From Vicia villosa (taxonomy: Eukaryota; Streptophyta; Magnoliopsida; Fabales; Fabaceae), in assembly GCF_029867415.1 (NCBI RefSeq), contig NW_026705578.1, positions 186,001 to 250,000 of the forward strand: a DNA stretch of 64,000 nucleotides. Reading direction: 5' to 3'. Numbering within the stretch: position 1 is the stretch's first letter; each line of letters begins with the position of its first letter. The notes beneath the pieces are model-generated. The model was not told the origin of the DNA. It was given only the letters and a program-made list of their open reading frames with translations, and made no database searches. A program made the position numbers and the translations under genes. Positions 45,022 through 56,622 of the stretch are shown here, in pieces.

Positions 45022-46938
45022 TTAGAAACTTTCTATCGTTAATGGATGCCCCTTCAGGATATTCCTGGGTTTCGAGATATCTTTTACTTCATGGAACCAT
45101 GGTTTTTCTTCCACTCCTTCGGTATTCACCTCATTGCAATAGGCTGGTTCATTCTGTCTGTAAATGGTGATCATTGGCGCCTCATTATCCCACCTGACCT
45201 TGAACATAGATGACATGGTAGCTAGGGCATCAGCTAGTTGATTTTCTTCGCGCGGGATATGTTCAAAAGTGATTTCTTCAAAATAAGGAATCAAACTCAG
45301 CACATATTCTTTGTATGGAATTAGATTCGGGTGCTTCGTGTCCCATTCCTCTTTGACTTGATAAATTACAAGGGCCGAGTCTCCATAGACTTCCAGGAAC
45401 TTGATTCTTAGATCGATTGCAGCTTTGAGACCCAGAATACATGCTTCATACTCGGCTATATTGTTAGTGTAGTTGAAACATAATCTGGCAGTGAATGGTG
45501 TATGTCCTCCTGTAGGAGAAATGATCACAGCTCCGATGCCATTGCCAAATGCATTAGAGGCTCCGTCAAAAACCATAGTCCATCGGGATCCCGGCTCGGG
45601 TCCTTCCTCCGGTCCTGGTTGTTCGTAGTCTGTAACTAGCATAATGTCTTCATCTGGGAAGTCAAAGTTTAATGCTTGATAATCATCCACTGCTTGATGA
45701 GCCAGATGATCAGCTACCACACTTCCTTTGATCGCTTTTTGTGAAGTATACTGGATGTCATACTCTGTTAAGATCATTTGCCTTCTTGCTATTCTTCCGG
45801 AGAGAGCAGGTTTTTCGAACACATACTTGATATGATCCATTTTGGAGATCAGGAAAGTGGTATGGTTTAGCATATACTGTCTTAGTCGGCGAGCCGCCCA
45901 TGCCAAGGCACAGCAAGTTTTCTCGAGCAGTGAGTATCTTGTTTCACAATCGGTAAACTTTTTGCTAAGATAGTAAATTGCATGCTCTTTTCGGCCAGAC
46001 TCGTCATGTTGCCCCAGTACACACCCCATTGAATCTTCTAATACTGTTAGGTACATTATCAGAGGTCTTCCTTCCACTGGTGGTAACAAGATTGGTGGTT
46101 TTTGAAGATATTCTTTGATCTTATCAAAGGCTAATTGGCATTTGTCGTTCCATCTTTCCACTCGATCTTTCTTCAACAATTTGAAGATCGGCACACAAGT
46201 AGTAGTCATATGGGCAATAAATCTGGTGATGTAGTTCAGACGTCCCAAGAATCCTCTGACTTGTTTCTCGGTACGGGGTATGGGCATTTCTTGAATGGCT
46301 TTGATCTTGGCAGGATCAACTTCAATACCCTTGCTGCTGACGATGAAACCTAAGAGTTTACTGGATCTTACCCCAAAGGTACACTTGTTTGGATTCAGTC
46401 GCAACCTGTACTTCTTGAGTCTGTCAAACAGCTTGTGCAGATGACCCATATGTTCTTCTTCGGTGTTGGAGTTTGCAATCATATCATCCACATAAACCTC
46501 TATTTCTTGATGAATCATATCATGGAACAGAGCTACCATTGCACGCTGATACGTTTCTCCTGCATTCTTTAAACCAAAGGGCATTACTTTGTAACAAAAG
46601 TTTCCCCAGGGTGTTGTAAAGATTGTTTTTTCCATGTCTTCGGGCGCCATCTTAATTTGATTATAACCTGAGAATCCATCCATAAAGGAGAATACCTTGC
46701 ATTGTGCAGTATTGTCAACCAGCACATCAATGTGAGGTAAAGGGAAATCATCTTTGGGGCTTTCCCGATTCAGATCTCTGTAGTCTACACACATTCTGAC
46801 CTTCCCGTCTTTTTTAGGCACAGGCACAATGTTAGCTATCCATGGAGGATAACTCACAACTTTTAGAAAGCCAGCGTTGAATTGTTTCTCAACCTCGTCT
46901 TTGATCTTCTTGGACATGTCGGGCCTACTTCTCCGCAA
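45022..46938 (-). pseudogene. Ogre reverse transcriptase, RNase H and archaeal-type RNase H
   Basis: 638 codons open. The reverse transcriptase has VPKKDGKVRMCVDYR (about residues 40-54), D87 in SFMDGFSGYNQI, MPFGLKNAGETYQRAM and the YVDD box at 149-152. The connection/RNase H region follows (PLIMYLTVLEDSMGCVLGQ, YYLSKKF, ARRLRQYML). A second, archaeal-type RNase H has intact acidic residues (MVFDGAS, AEYEAC, YGDSAL, NQLADALA). A second RNase H of this type is diagnostic of the Tat/Ogre lineage. Upstream, PVK, TAG, KLRRSRPDM shows that the N-terminal part is cut off by a CAG-to-TAG change at about 46942. A frameshift precedes the integrase. It copies element RNA into DNA and removes RNA from the hybrid. 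Confidence 0.93.
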
Positions 46939-48503
46939 TTTCTATTTAACTGGAGTGCTTCCTTCTGTGATTGGCAGGCGATGAACCATAATATCCGTGT
47001 CAAGGCCAGGCATATCTTCATAGGACCAAGCGAATATCTCAATGTAGTCTTGTAACATTTGAATCAGTCTTTGCTTGACACTGTCTTCTAAATCAGCCCC
47101 TATCTTGACTTCTTTCTTTTCTTCGTCACTGCCCAGGTTGATAACTTCAATTGGCTCTTCATGCGGCTGTATAGTCTTTTCTTCTTGTTCTAATTGCCTT
47201 GCAAGTTCCCTAGGTACTTCACAATCTTACTCACTTTCGTCCTCAGTTTGGTAAATCGGATTTTCAAAGTCATGACTGGCAATAGCAGAATTGTTATCAA
47301 CAGGATCCAGAGTGAATGTGAATATGCATTTATTATGTGGGTGTGTGTAAGAACACATAGCTATTTAAAAATGAATGAAGTAAAGAAAGAAACAAAAAGG
47401 ATCACAAAATTTGAATATGCAAACGTCCCATGATTTTATTGAATGAACATATAATCATGGTATGACAAACCCTTATAAAAAGGACCAGTGTGCTTCGGGC
47501 AAGGCACCTGGCTTTTAAGTTCATGGTTCGATAGTACAGGAACCATTTTTATCTTTGAACATATAAACAACGAAAACAGGAAATTGCATTTACTCCTGAT
47601 CAAAGGAGATAACATCTCCGGCTTCCCAGTTGTTCAATCCATTGTTGTGAGTAGGGAATATCCAACTGCTTCAGTTGCAATTGTCTTCTTCGTTTTCCAC
47701 AGCATTGGATTCTTTGGTGGTGAAATGAGCTGTTGATCCTTCAGGATGAGCAAGATACTCTGCTGGATACGAGAGCCCAGGCTGAGATACTTCTGTTGGC
47801 TGAGAGAGATACCCGATAAGATCGTCCCATCCAGTTGGGATGATGTCTTTGAGGGAGACTTGTGCACTTTGGGTAGCAGTGTACTGCATCAGAAAATCAA
47901 TCTCGTCATTTGGTGTCTCCCAGAATTCTTCAGGAGCGACAGGGCTTGTCAGCATCATATTATCTTCAGAATGGTTGTCCCATCCAGTTGGGGTGATGTC
48001 TTCAATAGCGATCTGCGAACTCAAGGGAGCGGAATACTTCACAGTAAAGTCATACTTACCACTTGGTTCTCCCAGTGTATCCCACACTTCTTTCGGACTA
48101 GGTGGACTTTGGTATTGCTCAGTAATGGAACTTGTGAAACTTTTGCAATCTTCGAACTGATCATCCCATCCAGTTGGGACGATGTCTTCAATGGCAATAA
48201 AAGAACTCTGAGGAGCGGTGTACTTCACCAGAAAATCATACCTGCCGCTTGGTTCTCCCAAAGTATCCCAAACTTCCTTGGAAACAGGTGGAACTTCATC
48301 TTCAATAGCATTTACTCCTTAACTGATGAAATGTGACATTAATCCTCCAGAACGAGGACTTTGATCATTCTTCTGAGTTCCATTAGCATAGCCCAGACCT
48401 AGCTTATCGAACTTGTAAGGCACATCAAGGAGTTGTCCCCATACTGTGCAACCACCTTCTTTGATCACACCTTTAGCATCTTTGAGAGAAGCCATAGTTG
48501 GAG
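46939..48503 (-). other. Ogre spacer between protease and reverse transcriptase
   Basis: In Ogre elements an intron separates protease from reverse transcriptase, and this interval is in that position. It contains the three-unit PTGWDD coding repeat and fragmented frames. No consensus donor and acceptor pair could be chosen with confidence by eye. Confidence 0.5.
47671..48261 (-). repeat. Coding tandem repeat (PTGWDD) in the Ogre spacer
   Basis: A 196-codon frame contains three units of about 55-60 residues. Each has a KYxAPxSSxIAIEDI-like stretch and ends IVPTGWDD, ITPTGWDN or IIPTGWDD. The DNA hallmarks CATCCAGTTGGGATGATGTC (or near variants) lie at about 47825, 47985 and 48167. The units are acidic and hydrophobic; the function is unknown. 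Confidence 0.8.
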
Positions 48504-50174
48504 TTATTTTTGTAGCAGGAGTAGCAGAAATATGTTTAGCAGTAGAGACATCTGGAGGGACCACCTCAAAAGATTGGCATTGGTTTCGATGAATTCGCCA
48601 TCCATCTCAACATACTTGGAGTTACTCAAATGGCTAACCACATATTCTTCTTCGCCATAAACTGTGACGACCTTGTCTTTTACCGGATACTTTAACTTTT
48701 GATGCAGGGTAGAAGTTACAGCGCTTGCCTCATGTATCCAAGGGCGTCCTAGTAAATAGGAGTATGCTGGATGAATTTCCATCACATAAAAGGTAGAATC
48801 AAAGATCTAAGAGCCTACTCTGATTGGGAGCTTAACTTCTCCATATACTATTCTTGTTGATCCGTCGAAGGCTCTTACCACAACATCGCTTGGTTGTAAC
48901 ACAACTCCTTCGAAGTCAAGTTTTTCCAGTACTACTTTTGGTAACACATTTAAGGAGGAACCATTGTCTACCAGCACATGAGACAAAGTGGTGCCGTTAC
49001 ATTCAATAGAGATGTGCAGGGCTTTATTGTGATTTTTCCCAGCAGGGGTTAAATCAGCATCAGAGAAACCGAGACCGTTATCTACTGTTAGATTGGCAAC
49101 ACAATTTTCAAATTTTTCGACTGAAATCTCCTGTGGTACATGTGCAGCTTTCAAGAACTTCATTAAGGCCTTGGCATGAGCTTCGAAATACTTTAGCAGA
49201 GACAGCATTGAAATCTTTGAAGCAGTGTGCCCCAGTTGTTCGACAATATTGTAATCACTTTTGCAAATGATTTTCAATATTTCCTCCATTTCTTGCCTCG
49301 AAGGATCTTCAATAGTGACTTCCACAGGTACTTGAACTGGTTCAACTAGTGGCTCCTTCCCTCGAGCGTTGATATCTTGATTAGGAACTGGGACCTGGAC
49401 TGGATTAGTAGCAACATTTGGAGAGATTTCTGGTGAAAAGATCCTTCCACTTCTCGTAATCTTACTAGTACCCACAATATTATCAACAGTTGGAGTAGTA
49501 AAATTCATGGCCTCTTCAGTCAAGGTGTCTTGCTTAACTCCATGGATATAAACATTAGTGTCATAACTCCACGGGACAGCTTTGTCTGAGGAGTATGGAA
49601 ATGGAGTCGGACTGGTGATGATTACCGATGCCACTTTGGGTGCAGCAGAAATTTTGAAAGGAGCTTTGGTAGGGATTTTCAATGGTATGTTAGAAACCAC
49701 TGAGATGTCCTCGATCCTCATCCCATTTGAAAAAACTTCGCATAAATTGTCTATAGAAGGGAGCTTCTCAAACATAATGATACGACGATCCATCCATTTT
49801 TGAATTCCTCCTTTCAAATTCTCACACCCATTGGGTAGGTGTGCACAATAAAAACAATGAGGGTCACAACCTGGGAATAAACCAGCTCGTATTAGCTTTC
49901 TTTTGACTTCAAGGAGCGGAGTTGACAATTCTCTCACATCATAGATATAAACAGTGTCTATGATAGCATTAACGGTGTTGTCGTGCTTTGGCATAGGTGC
50001 AGTGATGACATTTGGAGTCTCTGGAGGATTGAATTCAATTTCCCCATCATCTATCATGTCTTGAATTTTATTTTTCAGGGCCCAACAATGATCTGCGTCA
50101 TGTCCAGGACGTAAAGTTGGAATGGTATGCACATGTTGCATCGGGGCGATAACTAGGAGATGAAGTGTTGACAT
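48504..50174 (-). pseudogene. Ogre gag C-terminus and aspartic protease
   Basis: The frame continues gag after a frameshift: PGHDADHCWALKNKIQDMID is a CCHC-like end, followed by a Pro/Val-rich linker. The protease domain (about residues 385-455 of the 48807-50174 frame) has LSHVLVDNGSSLNVLP, with DNGS at the DTGS/DSGS active-site position, and ends in a flap-like DGSTRIVYGEVKLPI. It runs on, after a TAG at about 48808, into PAYSYLLGRPWIHEA (48785-48504), the C-terminal Gly-Arg-Pro landmark of gypsy proteases. It matures the polyprotein inside the particle. At least one stop and one frameshift disrupt it. Confidence 0.85.
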
Positions 50175-51383
50175 TCTTCGGAGGATCTTTCAATGTAATC
50201 AGAATTGCTTTTAACAAGTGTTGCAATGCTTGAGAGATTGGCATGTTGATTCTGGTGAAGTTTCTTCTCGGTGCATCTAGTCGACGCGTATACTTCGGCG
50301 GTTGATCTTTTTGAGGTGCAGCTGCAGAGATCAGAACAGCCCCTACAGATTGGTGATGCTCACTTTTGCGACCTTTCTGACTATGCATTGTATTGACTTC
50401 ATTTCTCCCACTGATGGGCCTTTTTGTAGTACCAGAGGAGGAGCCTACTTGAATTTTTCCACTTTGAATGCCACTTTCAATACGCTCTCCAGTTAATATC
50501 AAGTCAGTGAAACCTGACGACGAGCTTCCTAGCAAATGACTGTAGAAAGGGCCAGTTAAAGTGCCCATGAACATGTCGACCAGCTCGCGATCGGATAAGG
50601 GTGGTTGAACCCTTCCAGCTAGATCTCTCCATTTTTGTGCATACTCTTTGAAACTTTCTTTTGGTGCCATAGTCATGCCTCGTAGTTGAGTACGGGTTGG
50701 TGCAAGGTCAGCGTTGTATTGATACTGTTTGTAGAAGGCAGCAGCCAAATCTTCCCAGGTGTGAACTTTTGCACTTTCCAGCTGGTAGTACCACTCGAGT
50801 TGTGTACCCGACAGACTCTCTTGGAAGAAATGAATCCACAATTTGTTATCTGCTGTATGAGGTAGTATCTTCCTCACATAGGACCTTAAATGCAGCTTTG
50901 GGCAAGAGACTCCATCATACTTTGCAAAGACAGGAACTTTGAAATTTGGAGGGATAACAATATCTGAGACGAGTCCAAGATCATTGAAGTCTAAACCAGG
51001 TATTTTCTGTATCTCCATAGCTTTCATGCGTTCTTCCAACTGCTGGTATTTACTATCACCCTGTTCGTCTTCGGAGTGATAATCTTCTTCATCAGGAGAG
51101 AGAGAGAGAGAGAGAGAGAGAGTTTAGTAGAACCCTGGTTGCTGTGGTTGTCTTCTTGATCACCTTCACCGACTACTTCAGGGATTGGCGCTTTTCTGGG
51201 CATCCTGGCTGGGACTCTGACTTTTCTCACGAGGTGGCTTAAACCTACAGATCCTTTGGGCTTCTTTTTCTTCTTGGTCATCAAGGCTTTCAGTTCTTGT
51301 TGCCCCTTTGCTAGCTCCAGAATTGCTATCTGAACTTGGGTGTTCTGTGCTTCGAGATTCTTGATGCTTATTTCGGAATCCAT
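50098..51383 (-). pseudogene. gag: Ogre gag capsid region
   Basis: The N-terminal part (MDSEISIKNLEAQNTQVQ, coiled coil, then KKKKKPKGS) is put out of frame by a (GA)n run at about 51099-51122. The frame then carries the Retrotrans_gag core (LHLRSYVRKILPHTADNKLW, FFQESLSGTQLEWYY, FKEYAQKWRDLA, LVDMFMGTLTGPFYSHLLG). It ends by frameshift just before the CCHC-like motif (CAYHSN, then FTSWT, stop). Gag forms the particle that encloses element RNA. Confidence 0.88.
51099..51122. repeat. (GA)n microsatellite inside Ogre gag
   Basis: Twelve GA units, with length not fixed by codon constraint. On the coding strand it reads as repeated Leu-Ser and ends the upstream frame. Confidence 0.9.
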
Positions 51384-51638
51384 CCCTTCTAACTGAAATA
51401 TACAGCGAGGAGATGAGAAACCTGTTATGTGAACCTATTATGCAATGTTTATTAATGAAATGTATATGCAATATTTTCAAGGAGCTTAGAATTTAAATTT
51501 GTTTAAACAAAAGAGAAACAAACATTTATTAGTCAAACAATTTATTTTTTTTTCTTTTGCTTTTTTTTGTTTCTTTTTTGTTTCTTTTCTTTGCCTCTTT
51601 CGGGCTTACAAGATAAAATAAAGAAAATAAAGGATTCT

Positions 51639-52981
51639 TCAAGCCTCCCATGGATGCTTTCTCTTTGCTCCCAGGAACATGTTGATCTTCTGTTCTTCAT
51701 GGAGTTGTCTGGTGAGCTCCAACACTTTCCTCTCATAGTCTTGACAGTGTGCTTTGAAGGTGTCTCTTTCTCCTTTTAGTTGAACCCAAGATTTCTGCAG
51801 CTCTTCCAGGTCAGTTGGCATGTCTGGATGTAGAATAACTCGAGGTTCCTCCCCTTCGACTTCGGGCTCAATAGTCATAGGTAGAATAGAGGGATATGGC
51901 ATGATGAACTTCTGAGCATGAACACGCACCCATTTGAGGTAAGGCTCCATGGGAATAGAGTTCCATTGTCCTAAAGTATTGCTTTCTACTTTGTAGACAC
52001 TGCCCCAAGCATGTATAAACCTTCGTCGATATCTTTGGGGATCATCTTCGTAGTCGAACACAATGCCATGGATAATCATGTCATGAGGACCGTTTCTTCG
52101 TGCATATCCAAATTGGCGCAAAGCTAAAGAGGGGTTGTAGGTGATGCCTCCCCTAATGCCAAGGAGTGGTACATTAGGGTACTCCCCGCAATGGTCAATG
52201 AGAGTGATGTCTCTTTGAAAGAAGTTGTTCCACCGGATATCTGAATGAGACAAAGACATAATCCTGCGAGACCATTGCATCCTTTACTCGTTTCTCAACA
52301 CTGATCGGGGAAGGTGTAATGTAAACCATCTAGCCAGTAGTGGTACACAGCACATAAGAGTTCCTCGCTTTTTCATAGTACGAGTGTGTAAAGAATGTAG
52401 AATGTCTCCCAGCAAAGTAGGTACCGGATTGCGGTTTAAGAAAATGTTGATAGCGTGCACACTTATGAATTGGTCGGGATTAGGGAATAAAACCAACCCA
52501 TAAATCAAAAGAGCCATAACTTCTTCAAAAGCTTGGTAACTTCTATCTTTTAATAGTGATCGAGCCTTTCCCATTAAGAACTTAGCAAGTAAACCCTTGA
52601 CTCCACTCTTTGTTTCCCAATTGGACTCGATTTCTGACTTTCGTAAATGTAAGGCAGCAGCAATGATTTCAGGTTTGGAATCTTTTCTAAACCAGTGAAA
52701 GGTAATTGATCTCGAACAGGTAACCCAATTAGTTCAGAGAACTCTTCCAAAGTGGGTACTAGCTGGTAATCAGGAAATGTAAAACAATGATGTTCGGGAT
52801 CAAAGAACTGGAACATGACTCGTATCATGTCTTCTTCAAATTTTGAGGTAACCAAATGGAGTAGGTGACCGTGCTTTTCAGTGAATTGAGCATTTCTGGG
52901 AAATTCTGATATTAAGTCCTTAAGTTCAGATGGTACTGTTGAGATGTTGATCCTGATATAATCTCTGGTAGCGGGAGCCAT
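51639..52981 (-). pseudogene. Ogre ORF1 (extra ORF upstream of gag)
   Basis: Starts MAPATRDYIRINISTV at 52981. It matches the additional ORF1 that Ogre elements carry before gag: FTFPDYQLVPTLEEFSELIG (a plant mobile/DUF7745-like block), FEEVMALLIYGLVLFPN, WSRRIMSLSHSDIRW and GYARRNGPHDM, then a C-terminal coiled coil. Its role is unknown. A frameshift near 52680 separates the first part, and a TAA at about 52281 (expected CAA) separates the last. The roughly 445-codon length fits the family. Confidence 0.85.
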
Positions 52982-53654
52982 TACTTGCAACAACAGAACA
53001 AAAGTAAACTCTTCGATGCTTGAAATGATTAGTGAGAAAATGATATGTTTATGATGCTTATGATGTCATGATGTCAAACATGTGGCACACACAAACAAAT
53101 CACACAATAGCCTTAGGTTTAAAGGCTTGCACGAGGTTTATATGTGATACCCTCCCCAATGAAGTTGAGTTGGTTTAAACCTGTCTTAAATAGTATTCGG
53201 GTTCTATGATCCTTGGAGACAACATCTCAATACGGCACTCAGACGGCCGATCAAAATATTCCTCGAGGATAACTAACTTCGATCAATTTCAAAGCCAGTC
53301 ACTTAATAGGCCACAAGTCAAGTTCAACTAAAGGTTCTAAGGCAAATTAGTGTTTGATGACATTTCGGAAGCCTAACATACTCCTTGATCGTTTTCAAGG
53401 GATATCAGTACGGACCAAAGTGTCGCACTAACGGTGACTACCAGATCAACCATATCGGTACATGCCGTACAGTTTCCTTGGTCTATTGTCACATACTTAA
53501 GGTATCTCGAGATTCGGGTTAGAATCTTTCACACAAGTAAATACCCAAACAAACCTTTTGAAAAAATAGAACAATCAAGACAAGCAATTGAAAACATCGA
53601 AGTGATCTAAACTCTAAGGTAAACCCTTTTGAAAACATTTTGTTTTTGAAGTCC
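52982..53654. other. Ogre 5' untranslated leader
   Basis: Non-coding stretch between the primer site and ORF1. No gene or clear repeat seen. Confidence 0.6.
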
Positions 53655-53670
53655 CCAGCAGAGTCGCCAG
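53654..53670 (-). other. Ogre primer binding site (tRNA-Arg type)
   Basis: The minus strand reads TGGCGACTCTGCTGGGG four bases after the LTR end. This is the standard Ogre/Tat primer site. Confidence 0.9.
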
Positions 53671-55486
53671 TTCTGTCGTCCTCGGTTTTTTTCTCGTGAA
53701 ATACGAACTGACTCTTCTTTTATTTTTTGAGTTTGCGAAAATCAGAGAGTCGCCACCAACTTTTATTTTATCCAATTAAGGAAAGGTTTATAAAAGAAAC
53801 AGAAAAATACCTTTAAGAGATTTTGGGTTCGGGGGTAGGTTATACAAAGGGAAGGTATTAGCACCCCTTTGTATCCATGGTTATCCATGGGCTCTTAATT
53901 GCTTAGCTCACTTGTTTGAATCATTTGTCTTGCTTTGAAATGCTTGTATGTGGTTTTAAAATGCCTTCGTAAATTAACTTTGCAATGATCCTTATGCGGA
54001 TGTATACAAAGTGTTTTATCTTTCGAAAGATGTTTTGAAAAAAGATCTTTAACTTCGTAATGATCCTTGTTTGGATATATACAAAATGTTGTCTTTTTTG
54101 AAAGTTTTGTTTGAAAAACAGTGATATGTGAAACATTTGTTGTTTTGTTTGATTTGAGCAAGCAATTAGGAGATCTACCCTAAGTTCATAAGGTCCTTTC
54201 CTATTTTCTTTTAGAAAATTTTCTTTGACTGGATACAGAAAGAAATTATTTGAATTGCATTTGAAACAATAGAATTGATTTTGGAAAGAGTAACAGAGGG
54301 GATTACCCTAAGAGGTTCAAGTGTGATTGTGTTTTGTTTCACATATATTTTTCTTTGAGATTAGTGATCTAGCGCTTCAGTTTTTGTTTTTGACATACAC
54401 GCAGTTTTATATGTACAGAAATTAAAGTGCGGGAATGTAAAATGCGGAAAGTAAATCTACGCTATTACATCGATTGTGCGGGAAATGTAAACTACGCTAT
54501 TTACATGAATTTGACAACCTATACACTTATCTGTGAATTTAAATTGCAATAAGATAAAGGGAAAATCTTTTTGGATTTTTGATGATTTATTTTAATTAGA
54601 ATTAATGCATGATTAATTTAATTAAATGAGAAAAAGGTAGAAATAAAATTTAAACCTAAAAATTAAGTCTAAAATATGTTCATATTGCTTGTTAATTAAT
54701 TTTAAAATAAAATTAATTTTTTTGGGATTTTTGAAATTGTTTTTTTGAAATTATTAAGTTAATTAACATATAATTATACAAATAATTATTCACATAAATT
54801 AAACTTAAAGAGAAAAATATTCTAAATATGTACAAAATTATTTTATAATATATAAACTCAATTTAATAAAATAAAATATTTTTTTTCTGATTTTTTGATA
54901 GGTTAGAAATAATTTAAATGAAATATATGAATATATATTGATTAATTAAACAAAATATATTAATTATTAAGAAAAATAAAATATTTCTGTGTCAAAAATT
55001 AATACAATATTTTATTAACCTAAAAATATTTTTTGTGTATTTTTCTGATTTTTAAAAATATTTTTAAATAATTTCACAAAGAGAATTAAATAAAATAGAA
55101 AATATATTAAATTATGATTCTGTGTGGCAAAGCTTTGAGAGTCCATGGAGCGTTGTAGCTTCTGGCACGTTGGATGAAACTGATAACACGATTTTATATC
55201 GTATATTTAGCTTGAAATTCGTAGATATTTATAGCATTTTCCGTTTATTATGTTAATTTATTATGATATTATGCGAGTATTTGCTTTGTTTTAGGTTTTA
55301 CACTCTTATTATGACTATTTGTGAAAAGGAGAAGAAATGGAGTTAAAATGACCACTATTTGTGCCTAAAAGATGAAAAAGGAGTGTTGAAGTGAAAGAGG
55401 GGTGCAAATAAGACCCAAAGGCCAAAAAGAGACAATTCAGCCCACAAAGGAACCAAAGGCGCGTGGCCCAAAACCTTGCCAGCACA

Positions 55487-55630
55487 TGGAGACGCACGTC
55501 TCCAATGTTCTACGCCACGTCACCAGAGTGGAGACGCCCGTCTCCAGCTCCTCCTACTTTTACTCCACTTGAGACGCACGTCTCAAGTCATTCAACAGAA
55601 CTTCCCCAAGAATCGGAGACGCACGTCTCC
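55487..55630. repeat. Four mini-hairpins (GAGACG-CA-CGTCTC) upstream of TATA
   Basis: Perfect stems are TGGAGACG/CGTCTCCA at 55487-55504, the same stem with loop CC instead of CA at 55530-55547, CTTGAGACG/CGTCTCAAG at 55568-55587, and GGAGACG/CGTCTCC at 55615-55630. The last ends 55 bp before the TATA box. Confidence 0.93.
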
Positions 55631-55685
55631 AAGTCCAAGTCTGCTGAGTTCCTCTTTTCACGCAACGTCACAGCAAAACCTCCCC

Positions 55686-55693
55686 TATAAATA
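55686..55693 (+). promoter_or_regulatory. TATA box of the nested LTR
   Basis: CCCC-TATAAATA-G, an excellent TATA match, 505 bp into the LTR. Confidence 0.75.
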
Positions 55694-56239
55694 GAACCTG
55701 CTACCTCACTTCCAAAGGGTCCGATTTCCTGCCAACGAAGTGCTGCCGAAATTGTACCGCGAATCATATTTTTCATTCTGCTTTCATTCAAACACTTATT
55801 TTCTCACAACGATTTCTACACCGGAAATTGTTGTGAACTTTTTATAAATCTAGCCTTACGTTAGATTTATCGCTTTTATTTCCTTGTTTTAATTTTCTGT
55901 CCGTTTAAATTCCGAAGAACGATCCAGCCAACCTATGGTGGAAGTTCGATACTTGAAGATTTACTTGCCATTTATTTAATTCAGGTTTAATATTTACCGC
56001 CTTATTTATATATTGATTTGCATGATATATTATATGCCTTTTAACATGCCTTTTATTATAAGCCAAATTAGTTTATGCATGCTTAACCGTATTAATATGT
56101 CTGGCTAAATAGCTAAGGTATCGGTATGTAGAGTAAGTTAATTGTGGGATCCGAAATAAATTGGCTTAATTATGTTTTATTAACTATCACCTATTTTTGG
56201 TTTATATGTCTAATTTAATTAGTAAGTCTTAAAACCAAT

Positions 56240-56622
56240 AGAGCGAAAGTTTGAGGGGTTAAGACGGTCAAAGGTTAAAATCAATAGAGCGAAAGTTTGA
56301 GATCTTTAACTGGATAGTAGACATAGGACATTAGTGTTAAGGATGGCGAAAGCGTATTAAAACTAATTAGAACTTATTTATTTTCAAAAATTGTTTTTAC
56401 ACTCGAGCGGGATGGCGAAAGCGTACGTTAGGGATATTAGCATGTTCCGAGTCAACAGAGCGAAAGTTTGAGATTAGGAGATTTAAATAGATAACAACTT
56501 CATAAAACATGCATTTTATTAATTACGTTGTTTCCAAAAAGCTTTTCTAAAATCTAATGGGATGGCGAAAGCGTACATTAGGATTAGGATAGTAATCTAA
56601 ATCAACAGAGCGAAAGTTTGAG
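56240..56622. repeat. Alternating GCGAAAG repeats in the LTR leader
   Basis: AGAGCGAAAGTTTGAG starts at 56240, 56286, 56457 and 56607. GGATGGCGAAAGCGTA starts at 56341, 56410 and 56560. Order is A A B B A B A. All lie downstream of the TATA box, so they would be in the transcript. Confidence 0.92.
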
